From: Actinomycetes bacterium
Lineage (GTDB): Bacteria > Actinomycetota > Acidimicrobiia > Acidimicrobiales > SZUA-35
Length of the DNA: 25,220 nt
NCBI GenBank assembly: GCA_024227975.1
Contig: JAAETV010000422.1
Span: forward strand, 1 to 25,220
Reading direction: 5' to 3'
Numbering within the stretch: position 1 is the stretch's first letter; the number at the start of each line of letters is the position of its first letter. Both the position numbers and the translations under genes were made by a program. Of this stretch, positions 14,830 to 21,573 are shown in pieces. The notes beneath the pieces were generated by a model, which was not told the DNA's origin, did no database searches, and worked only from the letters and a program-made list of their open reading frames with translations.

Positions 14830-15054
14830 CTAGTCGGCCACGACCCGGTTCGCCTTCAGGGTGGCGATGATGTCATCGAGGACGAAGTGAAACTTGCGTG
14901 AACCGGGGAGCCGGCTGGCCGGCAAGCGACCGTCGCCGGCCATGTTGAGCACGGTTCGACTGTTCAAATCGAGTAGTTCAGCGACCTGCGCGGTGTTCAA
15001 TATGGGAGGGTAGGCGGCTCGAACTGCATCGTAGCCATCATCGACATCAGCCAT
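14830..15054 (-). CDS. BldC/excisionase-like MerR-type HTH protein
   Basis: The 74-residue product is one winged-helix DNA-binding domain of the excisionase/BldC type. ILNTAQVAELLDLNSRTVLN is the helix-turn-helix, and DGRLPASRLPGSRKFHF is the wing. The tail VLDDIIATLKANRV is the last helix. It lacks the dimerisation and effector domain of full MerR proteins. BldC of Streptomyces is a developmental regulator of this kind that binds direct repeats as a filament. Phage excisionases share the fold. No integrase, attachment repeat or other phage gene is nearby, so a chromosomal regulator is more likely. The ATG at 15052-15054 is 6 nt after a TAACAT hexamer. Its targets are unknown. Confidence 0.87.
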   Translation of the reverse strand: MADVDDGYDAVRAAYPPILNTAQVAELLDLNSRTVLNMAGDGRLPASRLPGSRKFHFVLDDIIATLKANRVVAD

Positions 15055-15060
15055 GAGGCT

Positions 15061-15069
15061 ATGTTAGCA
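15061..15069 (-). promoter_or_regulatory. extended -10 promoter of the HTH gene (leaderless)
   Basis: On the minus strand TGC-TAACAT forms an extended -10 (TGn followed by TAnnnT). It is followed by 6 nt and then the ATG. No Shine-Dalgarno is present. This is one of the best leaderless candidates in the window. Confidence 0.5.
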
Positions 15070-15134
15070 CTCAACTACTCTTGTTTCTGCCTTGCTCGGA
15101 CAATGTTGGTGAAGTCACCCAGGGGGGAGTCTCG

Positions 15135-15164
15135 TCTGGACCCCTTGCAGATCCTTGGTCCAGA
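15135..15164. promoter_or_regulatory. inverted repeat upstream of the Ldh2-type gene
   Basis: TCTGGACC and GGTCCAGA form a perfect 8-bp inverted repeat with a 14-bp spacer, ending 36 bp before the dehydrogenase ATG. It may be an operator of that gene. The 146-bp gap between the HTH gene and the dehydrogenase holds no other clear element. Confidence 0.35.
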
Positions 15165-15200
15165 TGGCGGTCGGGAACCGGGTTTTGACAGAGTGTCGCC

Positions 15201-16256
15201 ATGCTGATTCCTTCCGACTCGCTCCGAGAGCTGGTCACCGAGATCTTCGCCGCCGCCGGGTGCTCACTGGTCGAAGCATCGACGGTGGCCCGCCACCTCA
15301 TCGAAAGCGATCTGGCCGGCCATCCGAGCCATGGGGTGGTGAGGGTTCCTGGCTACGTCGAGTCGGTCGCAGATGGGCGGCTGGTTCCCGGCCAGTCGAT
15401 CTCGATCGTCACCGAAGGTGAGTCGTTGGCCGTTGTCGACGGGGGCTACGGCTTCGGGCAGACGGTTGGAGGCGAGGCTGTCGCCCTCGGTATCGCCAAG
15501 GCCAGAGAGCAGGGGGTAGCCGCAGTTGGTCTTCGCCACTCGGGACACCTCGGTCGGATATCGGACTGGGCCGACCTGGCGGCCAGGGCCGACCTCGTCT
15601 CGATCCACTTCGTCAACGTGGCCGGGAGCCGCCTGGTTGCTCCCTTCGGGTCGAAGGAACGTCGGTTCGGCACCAACCCGATCGCCATTGGGGTTCCCCA
15701 ACCTGGCGATCGACCGTTGCTCATCGACTTCGCAACGTCGGTGGTGGCCGAGGGGAAGGCCAGGGTTGCCCTCAATGGTGGCGCTCCGGTACCCGATGAT
15801 GCCCTCGTCGGCCCCGATGGGGTGTCCACTGGTGATCCTCTGGTGCTCTACGGCGAGACAGAGGAAGGGGTGCTACCGAACTCCCAGGCCGGGCCCGGTG
15901 CCTTGCGGGCCATGGGAGAGCAGAAAGGCTCGGCTCTGGCTCTTGCCTGCGAGCTGTTGGCTGGTGTGCTGACCGGTTCAGGAACGGCCAATGCCGATCG
16001 TTTCTGCAACGGGATGCTGTCGATCTATTTGTCGCCAAACCATTTCGCCGCCCAGGGCTTCAGCGATGAGGTCGAGGACTTCGTCAATCACGTCCGTCGG
16101 GCCACCCCCTTGGACGAGGGTGGGACCGTGGTCGTGCCCGGGGATCTCGAACGGCAGCGTCGAGCCCGTCAGCTGGCCCAGGGGATCGATCTGGCCGACG
16201 GGACCTGGGTCCAGCTCGGAGCAACGGCATCCCGTCTCGAGGTCGCCCTACCCTGA
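15201..16256 (+). CDS. Ldh2/malate-L-lactate dehydrogenase family oxidoreductase
   Basis: The 351-residue product is a cytosolic NAD(P)-dependent 2-hydroxyacid dehydrogenase of the Ldh_2 family, the fold of YlbC, YbiC and archaeal sulfolactate dehydrogenases rather than of classical LDH. SHGVVRVPGY includes His44, the expected catalytic base. LRHSGHLGRI has His113 and His116. FGTNPIAIGVP and LLIDFATSVVAEGK form the cofactor-binding region, and MLSIYLSPNHFA the C-terminal part. Substrates in this family include malate, lactate, sulfolactate, ureidoglycolate and delta-1-piperideine-2-carboxylate, and sequence alone does not tell them apart. No pathway genes are adjacent. The ATG at 15201 gives the usual family N-terminus. 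The stop overlaps that of the convergent membrane protein by 9 bp. Confidence 0.9.
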   Translation: MLIPSDSLRELVTEIFAAAGCSLVEASTVARHLIESDLAGHPSHGVVRVPGYVESVADGRLVPGQSISIVTEGESLAVVDGGYGFGQTVGGEAVALGIAKAREQGVAAVGLRHSGHLGRISDWADLAARADLVSIHFVNVAGSRLVAPFGSKERRFGTNPIAIGVPQPGDRPLLIDFATSVVAEGKARVALNGGAPVPDDALVGPDGVSTGDPLVLYGETEEGVLPNSQAGPGALRAMGEQKGSALALACELLAGVLTGSGTANADRFCNGMLSIYLSPNHFAAQGFSDEVEDFVNHVRRATPLDEGGTVVVPGDLERQRRARQLAQGIDLADGTWVQLGATASRLEVALP

Positions 16257-16871
16257 CGTCTCCTGGTCCTCGTCCTGGTGCTGGTCCTCGCCCTCTTCGA
16301 CGTCTGAGTCGGGGGGGATGAGGGGTGGGGTGTGATCGATGGAATGGAAGACAGAGCGCTTGCCGGCTGGGGTGAAGTAGATCGTGTAGACATCGCCGGC
16401 GATCAGCGCCTCGGCCTGCTCGGGAGCCATGGCGAAGCGGGGGCCCTTCAGACGCGAGCCCATCTTGAGATGGACATCGTCGCCGCGGGGGATCAGCTTG
16501 ATCGGCCCTGTCTCGGAGGTGACGTTGCCCTTGCGGATCGGCTTGATGAAGTTGGTGTAGAGGCCGATTCCGGCCAGTGGGGCTATGACGAGGAGGCTGA
16601 CGACGTAGAGAAGGGCCAGGGCAGGCAGGAATGTGCCACCAGCCGTTTCCTCACTACGAGCCGAGGCGATCGCCGCGATCCACGCCAAGGGCAAGGGACC
16701 GAGTATGAGCAGGGGGACGATGATCCTGGTTCGGCGTTGCAGCTCCGTTCGGATCCGCTCGACCTGCTGGTCCGTCAACCGCCCCGCCCGGTTGGCGTCC
16801 AGGTCTTCTTGTCGGAAGCTGAACCCTTCGATCACGCTGGGAGACACTATCGCCTTGCGGCCGGCGAGCAT
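16248..16871 (-). CDS. two-helix membrane protein of unknown function
   Basis: The 207-residue product has a soluble N-terminal segment, FRQEDLDANRAGRLTDQQVE. This resembles a motif I recall (LxxNRxGxLSxxQ) in many small membrane proteins of unknown role. Two membrane helices follow (about 50-70 and 81-106). Next comes a soluble domain with GPIKLIPRGDDVHLKMGSRL and AEALIAGDVYTIYFTPAGKR, perhaps a small beta fold. The tail is strongly acidic (DSDVEEGEDQHQDEDQ). Both termini would be on the same side, probably cytosolic. It starts 39 bp after the DUF4214 gene on the same strand, so the two may be co-transcribed. Confidence 0.82.
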   Translation of the reverse strand: MLAGRKAIVSPSVIEGFSFRQEDLDANRAGRLTDQQVERIRTELQRRTRIIVPLLILGPLPLAWIAAIASARSEETAGGTFLPALALLYVVSLLVIAPLAGIGLYTNFIKPIRKGNVTSETGPIKLIPRGDDVHLKMGSRLKGPRFAMAPEQAEALIAGDVYTIYFTPAGKRSVFHSIDHTPPLIPPDSDVEEGEDQHQDEDQETSG

Positions 16872-16910
16872 CGCCAGCCCAGCTTGTTGGTGGGCTGCTG
16901 CCCCCGCGGC

Positions 16911-17825
16911 TCAGAGCCTGAGGTTGTTGACCACATCATCCCAACCCGGTCGCTCGGCGCTGTGGGGATGGTCATAGAACACAACCGACCAGTAGAGCCC
17001 GGTATTCATTGGCTCCGCCGACAACCTGGTGAGGTAGAGCTCGAGGGCATTGGCCGGCACGGGGAGGTTGGTGAGGTAGCTGAAGGTGCTCGGCGGTAGA
17101 GACACAGTGGCAAATATGGGTGTGATTGCATTGAAGCTGGCGTCGATGACCTCGTCGGTGTCGCTGGCGTTGATCACGAGGATGTCGACGTAGAGGGTGT
17201 CGGTCCCGGTCGGGATAGGGGTGATGTTGTACTTGCTGTCGGTGAAGTACGGACCGCAGTCATACTGAAAGGCCCGGTCGTACCACATCAGGTATCCGGC
17301 CTGGGGTGTCGTCGTCCCGGTCTTGAGCACATACTCCTCGGATTCCGAGAAAGCGATCATCATCGAGCCTCGGAGATAGCCGTTGTTCAGTGCCGTGACC
17401 CAGTGGTCGAATCCCACCGGATCAGGATCTCGGTCGAGGACGTTGTTGTAGACGAGGGTGACGAACCCCTCATTGGTCAGCGAGCCGTAGCGTTGGGTGA
17501 ACTCGGCTGACTGGACGAAGGAATCCGACACTACTTCGAGGTTGGTGTTGGGACCGGAGCCGTAGATGCCGAGCCAGTAGGCCCAGCCGGAGGGGTCCGG
17601 ATCCCGCAGGAAGTAGGCGGTGTAGAGCCGGTAGACGGAGTCGGTGAGCTGGGTACAAGGAGTCAGGAAGGTGCCGGGGGTGATGTCGGCCAGGATCCCG
17701 TCGTGGACTTGGATGTCCATCGATTCGACGTCGGCGTCGCTCTCGTCGACGGACTCGGCCTCGACTGGTGTCGCGAGGCTGAGCAGGAGGATGAGTACGA
17801 ACAATGAGGTCGACACACGGCGCAT
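16911..17825 (-). CDS. secreted DUF4214 domain protein
   Basis: The 304-residue product has a signal peptide (RRVSTSLFVLILLLSLATPV, cleavage probably after VEA). From about residue 60 to 170 it carries DUF4214-type repeats: VYRLYTAYFLRDPDPSGWAY, FVQSAEFTQRYGSLTNEGFV and LVYNNVLDRDPDPVGFDHWV. DUF4214 occurs in surface and secreted proteins, often linked to S-layer or matrix function. The remaining 130 residues are beta-rich, ending with a WYDRAF...CGPYF region and a C-terminal sandwich-like stretch. Three cysteines are visible in the mature part. A TACTCT hexamer lies 7 nt upstream of the ATG and no Shine-Dalgarno is present. The role is unknown. Confidence 0.88.
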   Translation of the reverse strand: MRRVSTSLFVLILLLSLATPVEAESVDESDADVESMDIQVHDGILADITPGTFLTPCTQLTDSVYRLYTAYFLRDPDPSGWAYWLGIYGSGPNTNLEVVSDSFVQSAEFTQRYGSLTNEGFVTLVYNNVLDRDPDPVGFDHWVTALNNGYLRGSMMIAFSESEEYVLKTGTTTPQAGYLMWYDRAFQYDCGPYFTDSKYNITPIPTGTDTLYVDILVINASDTDEVIDASFNAITPIFATVSLPPSTFSYLTNLPVPANALELYLTRLSAEPMNTGLYWSVVFYDHPHSAERPGWDDVVNNLRL

Positions 17826-17832
17826 GAGCCGG

Positions 17833-17838
17833 AGAGTA
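17833..17838 (-). promoter_or_regulatory. -10 element of the DUF4214 gene (leaderless)
   Basis: On the minus strand TACTCT is followed by 7 nt and the ATG. No good -35 is seen. Confidence 0.35.
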
Positions 17839-17936
17839 CGAATCCACCCTCAGCGCCGAAAGGGAGGTCCTGCCTGGGCCCATAGGCCGTCCGGAGCAAT
17901 AACGATATGACCAGCTTGGATGTCACACCCCGTCTC

Positions 17937-17942
17937 TAGGTT
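17937..17942 (+). promoter_or_regulatory. -10 element of the 64-residue protein gene (leaderless)
   Basis: TAGGTT is followed by 6 nt and the ATG at 17949. A TTGGAT at 17916-17921 could be the -35, though the 15-bp spacing is short. Confidence 0.4.
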
Positions 17943-17948
17943 GCACTC

Positions 17949-18143
17949 ATGGCCTACCCAACGAACATGGTGATCAGCGACGAGCGGCTGGCTGAGATGC
18001 AGCGAGCGATTGAGCTTCAGGTAGATGTCGATGACTTCGAGGTCCGCTCACTGGCTGAACGCCACCTGTGGAATGAGCTGGAGGTCGAGTTCGAGCTGCG
18101 CTGCCAGCGGGAAGGACCGTCGTGGGTAGCCGAGGCCGCTTGA
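17949..18143 (+). CDS. small acidic protein of unknown function
   Basis: The 64-residue product is rich in Glu and predicted mostly helical: SDERLAEMQRAIELQVDVDD, then SLAERHLWNELEVEFELRCQ. There is no signal peptide or membrane segment, and one cysteine. I recognise no family. I accept it as a gene because it fills the space between neighbours, has a promoter-like TAGGTT 6 nt upstream of its ATG, and keeps the strong third-position G/C bias of real genes here. Its stop is 8 bp from that of the convergent acyl-CoA dehydrogenase. Confidence 0.6.
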   Translation: MAYPTNMVISDERLAEMQRAIELQVDVDDFEVRSLAERHLWNELEVEFELRCQREGPSWVAEAA

Positions 18144-18151
18144 CAGCCTCC

Positions 18152-19420
18152 CTACTTGGGCAGATCGGTGAACGGGGTATCTCGGGATGGGCCCGGTTCC
18201 TTGGGTAGACCGAGGCCCCGTTCCCCGATCACGTTTCGCTGTATCTCGTCGGTACCTCCGTAGATGGGGGGTGCCGGGGAAAATAGGATGAGCTCCTGGA
18301 GCAGTCCTTCGGTCGCCGCATCGTGGCCGAGGACGGTGGCGTCGAGGCCCATGATCTGGCCGGTCAGATCGCGAGCCAGATGGAGGGTCTCGGTGTTCAA
18401 CAGCTTGGCCAGGTTGCCTTCGACCCCGGCACCGAGCCCCGAGGGCTTGCGACCGCTTCGCCGCTCGGCGGCCTGACGTTTCACCGTCATCGACGACAGC
18501 CGGTAGAGGATGTGGAGCTTGGCCAGCCCGTCGCGAATGACCGGGTCATCGGCCTTGCCCCTGGTTTCAGCTTCGGAGCTGAGAAGGCTCAAGACCCGCC
18601 GGCCGACGGCCCCTACGGAGATGGCACCTCGCCTCCCCAGGAATTCACCTACAGTACGATCGAGGTGCCCAACCGTCTTGCCTGGCGAGGCGCTACCGAA
18701 GCCGCCTCCACCGCCGCCCCCGATCCCTGACCGCTCGAATGTCAGGGTGGTGTTTGCCACCCGCCAGCCGTTGCCGACGCCACCGAGGACATGGTCAGCC
18801 GAGACCCGAGCCTCTTCGATGAACACCTCGTTGAACAAGGCTCGCCCTGTCATCTCGGTCAGGGGGCGTACGTCGACCCCCTCCTGGTGCATGGGGAACC
18901 CGAAGTAGGTGATCCCCTGATGCTTGGGCAGGTTGGGGTCGGTGCGGGCGATCAGCATGCCCCAATCGGCCTCACGGCCGTTCGAGGTCCACACCTTCTG
19001 GCCTGTGATGATCCACTCGTCGCCGTCCTTGACGGCCTTGCACTGGAGGCCGGCCAGATCGGATCCGGCTCCCGGTTCGGAGAACAGCTGACACCACGAC
19101 TCGGAACCGTCGAGAATCGAGGGGAGCCACTGCTCGATCTGTTCCGGTGTGCCGTGGCTGGCAATGGTCGGAGCGGCCAGCAGCATGCCAAGCCCTCCCG
19201 GGCCTCCGACTACTCGCCGGTCGGCAAGTACCCGGTTGGACGCTGCGGCCTGAGCCCCCGTCCAGCTTCGACCCCCGGCTTCGATGGGCAGGGTGGTATT
19301 GATCAGGCGTTCCGCTGACATCCGCCGCCACCACTCCCGGACCGTGATCTCCGGATCCCAATGCTGATCAACGAAGGCGTTGGTCAGAGCTTCGACTTCC
19401 TCCACCGATTCGGTTGACAC
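18152..19420 (-). CDS. acyl-CoA dehydrogenase family protein
   Basis: The 422-residue product is an FAD-dependent acyl-CoA dehydrogenase of the FadE type, which makes an alpha-beta double bond in an acyl-CoA thioester and passes electrons to ETF. Domains are in order: helical N-domain, beta domain with LFSEPGAGSDLAGLQCKAVK and WIITGQKVWTSNGREADWGM, and the helical C-domain ending in YGGTDEIQRNVIGERGLGLP. Beta-domain hallmarks such as EPGAGSDLAG are intact. A run of seven glycines at 234-240, after FERSGI, is odd and sits near the border of the beta and C-terminal domains. The start is the GTG at 19418-19420. There are no other fatty-acid genes nearby, so the substrate is unknown; it could act on fatty, branched or steroid-derived acyl-CoA. 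Confidence 0.93.
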   Translation of the reverse strand: MSTESVEEVEALTNAFVDQHWDPEITVREWWRRMSAERLINTTLPIEAGGRSWTGAQAAASNRVLADRRVVGGPGGLGMLLAAPTIASHGTPEQIEQWLPSILDGSESWCQLFSEPGAGSDLAGLQCKAVKDGDEWIITGQKVWTSNGREADWGMLIARTDPNLPKHQGITYFGFPMHQEGVDVRPLTEMTGRALFNEVFIEEARVSADHVLGGVGNGWRVANTTLTFERSGIGGGGGGGFGSASPGKTVGHLDRTVGEFLGRRGAISVGAVGRRVLSLLSSEAETRGKADDPVIRDGLAKLHILYRLSSMTVKRQAAERRSGRKPSGLGAGVEGNLAKLLNTETLHLARDLTGQIMGLDATVLGHDAATEGLLQELILFSPAPPIYGGTDEIQRNVIGERGLGLPKEPGPSRDTPFTDLPK

Positions 19421-19551
19421 GGGGACCTACCAATCTCGTTCGATCTCGACAGCCATCAAGTGTGGCGGCCAGGTCTGGACTTTGTCACGCCAGCTTCGCA
19501 ATGGGTCCGATTCGTTACTGCCGCCCCATGGTCTCAGCCTCGGGCTCACTC

Positions 19552-20331
19552 TCAGACCAGGGGCCAAGGGTAGCGATGGCCGCCAGAGTCATCGTCGGGG
19601 AAGATCCGGGCTTCGAGCAGATCCCGGGCCCGGCTCACCATGGCATCACCCTCGAACGAGTCGAGCAGGTACAACAAGTCCGATGGTGGTCCTTCAGCCA
19701 AGAAGTGGTCAATGGCCGCCAGCGCCTCGGCCGGGATTGGTTGGCCGACGAAATCCCACATGACGGTCCGCAGTTTGAACTGGGCGTGGAAGCTGAGCCC
19801 GTGATCGATCCCATAGATCCGGCCGTCGCGTCCGAGGAGGCAGTGGCCAGACTTGCGATCGGTGTTGTTGGCGATGAGATCGAGGAGACAAAGGCGACGC
19901 AGGTCATCGAGCCCGACGTCATTCTCCAGCATGGTGAAGTAGTGCTCGGAGAAATCGGCATCGACGAAAGCCTGGACCGAGCCTTCACCCATTGGGCCGG
20001 AGCCGATCACGGTCGGCGGCACCACCTCCCAACCGAGGGCCTCGGCCAGACGGTAGGTGGCAACCTCGCGTTTGAATAGGTCGGGGGGAAAGTCCCACAG
20101 AGGACGCTCGCCCCGACTTGGCTTGTAGATGGCTCGATGGGATCGGGGCGCGGCTCGACCGTCAGAGTCGGAAACCACCACCAGGAAGGTTGCATTCGAG
20201 CTGTATGGCATCCGTCCCTCGACGTCCATAGTCCCTTCCTCGAACAGCTCGATCAGTTCGTCGGTGGGAAGATCGAACGCCGAGTCGCTTGTGGCCTCAT
20301 CACTATCGGGCGCAGGGGAGGGGGGTGCCAC
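19552..20331 (-). CDS. SCO1664 family protein (PI3/PI4-kinase-like fold)
   Basis: The 259-residue product matches the actinobacterial SCO1664 family, distantly like phosphatidylinositol 3/4-kinases. Key parts are IYKPSRGERPLWDFPPDLFK (the lysine would contact ATP), REVATYRLAEALGWEVVPPT, GSVQAFVDADFSEHYF, LLDLIANNTDRKSGHCLLG (catalytic-loop-like, with D and N), IYGIDHGLSFHAQFKLRTVM (metal-binding-like D) and WDFVGQPIP. It could phosphorylate a protein or small molecule; the true substrate is not known. The start is the GTG at 20329-20331, 18 bp after the DUF3090 stop, so it is the last gene of the trio MSMEG_4193-like, DUF3090, SCO1664. It is followed, 131 bp on, by the acyl-CoA dehydrogenase. 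Confidence 0.92.
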   Translation of the reverse strand: MAPPSPAPDSDEATSDSAFDLPTDELIELFEEGTMDVEGRMPYSSNATFLVVVSDSDGRAAPRSHRAIYKPSRGERPLWDFPPDLFKREVATYRLAEALGWEVVPPTVIGSGPMGEGSVQAFVDADFSEHYFTMLENDVGLDDLRRLCLLDLIANNTDRKSGHCLLGRDGRIYGIDHGLSFHAQFKLRTVMWDFVGQPIPAEALAAIDHFLAEGPPSDLLYLLDSFEGDAMVSRARDLLEARIFPDDDSGGHRYPWPLV

Positions 20332-20349
20332 CGTACGACGATGACAGCC

Positions 20350-20895
20350 CTAGTTGAGCCGCGGGCAGGTGTGGCCCGTCGGGTCCAGGGGTTGCCCGCA
20401 AAGGCGGCACGGTGGTCGACCCTTGCTCATCAGTTCCTCACTGGTCACCACGAACTGGGCCGCCTGGGTCACATTGATATGGGCCCTGATCCTTGCTCCC
20501 TCGGCTGGGCTGTCGTAGAGATCGACCTCCACGTCGTCGTCATCGATGTCGTCATCGATGTCGTCATCGTCGTTGTCGGGGACCAGTTCGTCGACCACGA
20601 GGACTACCTCGGCCTCGGCCTCGGCCACGCCGACGGCGATCTGGCCGACGACCCACTCGGCAATGGCCGGTTCACGCAGGGGGATGGGGTTCGAGGCGGA
20701 TGGGGGTGGGGCTGGCAGATCATCGAGGACGCTGCGGAGGAACTGGGCCAGGGCTCGGACCTGTTGCTTCTCCAACCGAACGCTGATGTGGCCAGTCTCG
20801 TCGCCCACCTGGAGATAGAAGACCCGTTGGCCGGGCTCTCCTTCAGCCCCGGCGGTGAAATGGGTGACGTTGCGGTATTCGTAGGAATCGCTCAT
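20350..20895 (-). CDS. DUF3090 family protein with C-terminal zinc ribbon
   Basis: The 181-residue product begins with a beta-rich DUF3090 domain: THFTAGAEGEPGQRVFYLQV, then LEKQQVRALAQFLRSVLDDL. It ends with a likely zinc ribbon, PPCRLCGQPLDPTGHTCPRL, whose Cys-x2-Cys and His-x-Cys could bind zinc. Between them is an Asp-rich stretch (about 106-124) that is encoded by a 12-bp tandem repeat and looks like an insertion relative to what I know of the family. It starts 4 bp after the phosphatase stop, so the two are likely coupled. The family is confined mainly to Actinobacteria and has no known function. The zinc ribbon suggests nucleic-acid or protein binding (inference). Confidence 0.92.
   Translation of the reverse strand: MSDSYEYRNVTHFTAGAEGEPGQRVFYLQVGDETGHISVRLEKQQVRALAQFLRSVLDDLPAPPPSASNPIPLREPAIAEWVVGQIAVGVAEAEAEVVLVVDELVPDNDDDDIDDDIDDDDVEVDLYDSPAEGARIRAHINVTQAAQFVVTSEELMSKGRPPCRLCGQPLDPTGHTCPRLN
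20536..20569. repeat. 12-bp tandem repeat coding an Asp-rich loop
   Basis: The unit GTCGTCATCGAT is present almost three times in a row. It encodes the DDDI repeats of the DUF3090 protein on the minus strand. Such an in-frame repeat can expand or contract by slippage without breaking the frame. Confidence 0.7.
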
Positions 20896-20899
20896 GGCA

Positions 20900-21544
20900 C
20901 TAGCTGGAAACGAGCTGGGTCAGGTCGTCGCCCATGGAGTTGACGGCGAGTACGACAGGGCCGCCTGGGGTGTACACGATGGCTGAGATCGAGCACGGGC
21001 CGACCACGATCCGCTGGAAGAGGTCGAGGTGGGTGCCCATGGCCTGGGCGATGATGGCCTTGATGGGGTCGGCGTGGGAGACAATCACGATGGTCTGACC
21101 AGCGTGCGCGGCCACCAGCTTCTGGAGGGTGCCGCAGATCCTCTGCTGCATCTCCGAGAACGACTCACCATCGGGGAAGCGGAACCCGCTGGGATAGCGT
21201 TGTACCTGCTCCCAATCGGCCAACTTCATCAGGTCACTGAGTTTACGGCCGGTCCAGGCCCCGAAGTCAGCTTCGAGCAGTCCACGGTTGGACCGGACCC
21301 GAAGCCCGAGTGTCTTGGCGATGGGGGCCGCAGTCTGTTTGGTCCGCTCCAGGGGTGAGGCGTACACAGCCTTGATCCGACGCAGCTTGGCGATTCGCTC
21401 GGCCGCTCGTTCGGCCTGGGCCATGCCCTCTTCAGACAAGTCGAGACCCTTGGCTCGGCCCGGCAGGACCTGACCGGTTGTAGGGGTCTTGCCATGGCGG
21501 ACCAACAGGACCGTCGTCGGTTTTCGCGCGCTGGAACGTGCCAT
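20900..21544 (-). CDS. MSMEG_4193-family histidine phosphatase
   Basis: The 214-residue product is a histidine phosphatase of the phosphoglycerate-mutase superfamily. LLVRHGKT carries Arg16 and the nucleophile His17. SPLERTKQT carries Arg67, LLEADFGAWTG carries Glu91, and VIVSHADPIKAI carries His157, so the catalytic set is complete. It probably removes a phosphate from a small molecule or protein in the cytosol. The short insertions suit a broad-specificity phosphatase rather than a glycolytic mutase. It opens the trio with DUF3090 (4 bp gap) and SCO1664. The pairing with a kinase-like protein hints at opposing activities, which is inference. The ATG at 21542-21544 has a TACCGT hexamer 8 nt upstream, inside a palindrome shared with the divergent uracil-DNA glycosylase. 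Confidence 0.93.
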   Translation of the reverse strand: MARSSARKPTTVLLVRHGKTPTTGQVLPGRAKGLDLSEEGMAQAERAAERIAKLRRIKAVYASPLERTKQTAAPIAKTLGLRVRSNRGLLEADFGAWTGRKLSDLMKLADWEQVQRYPSGFRFPDGESFSEMQQRICGTLQKLVAAHAGQTIVIVSHADPIKAIIAQAMGTHLDLFQRIVVGPCSISAIVYTPGGPVVLAVNSMGDDLTQLVSS

Positions 21545-21552
21545 CCGACCCC

Positions 21553-21566
21553 ACGGTATCTACCGT
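21553..21566. promoter_or_regulatory. symmetric bidirectional -10 promoter
   Basis: ACGGTA-TC-TACCGT is a palindrome with a 2-bp centre. Read rightward, TACCGT (21561-21566) lies 7 nt before a GTG of the uracil-DNA glycosylase at 21574. Read leftward, TACCGT (21558-21553) lies 8 nt before the ATG of the histidine phosphatase at 21544. Each half is a TAnnnT -10 for one divergent gene. It could also be an operator; both readings may hold. Confidence 0.5.
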
Positions 21567-21573
21567 CCCGGGT

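Noticed and set aside
14673..14870. Rightward 65-residue open frame in the intergenic region
   Set aside because: It has no recognised motif or ribosome binding site and runs antisense into the HTH gene. The hairpins there explain the region better.
14830..15054. Excisionase-like gene as a sign of an integrated element
   Set aside because: There is no integrase, recombinase, tRNA or direct repeat in the surrounding sequence. The gene is better read as a BldC-type regulator.
15064..15072. TTAGCACTC, identical to one half of the CIRCE heat-shock operator
   Set aside because: The second half, GAGTGCTAA after 9 bp, is absent, and the gene is not a chaperone. The match overlaps a plausible -10 and is probably chance.
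15185..15190. Perfect TTGACA -35 box before the Ldh2-type gene
   Set aside because: It ends only 10 nt before the ATG and no -10 lies 16-18 bp downstream, so it cannot drive this gene.
21538..21573. Longer uracil-DNA glycosylase start at GTG 21538
   Set aside because: It would overlap the divergent phosphatase start and cover both -10 halves. The added residues show no family similarity.
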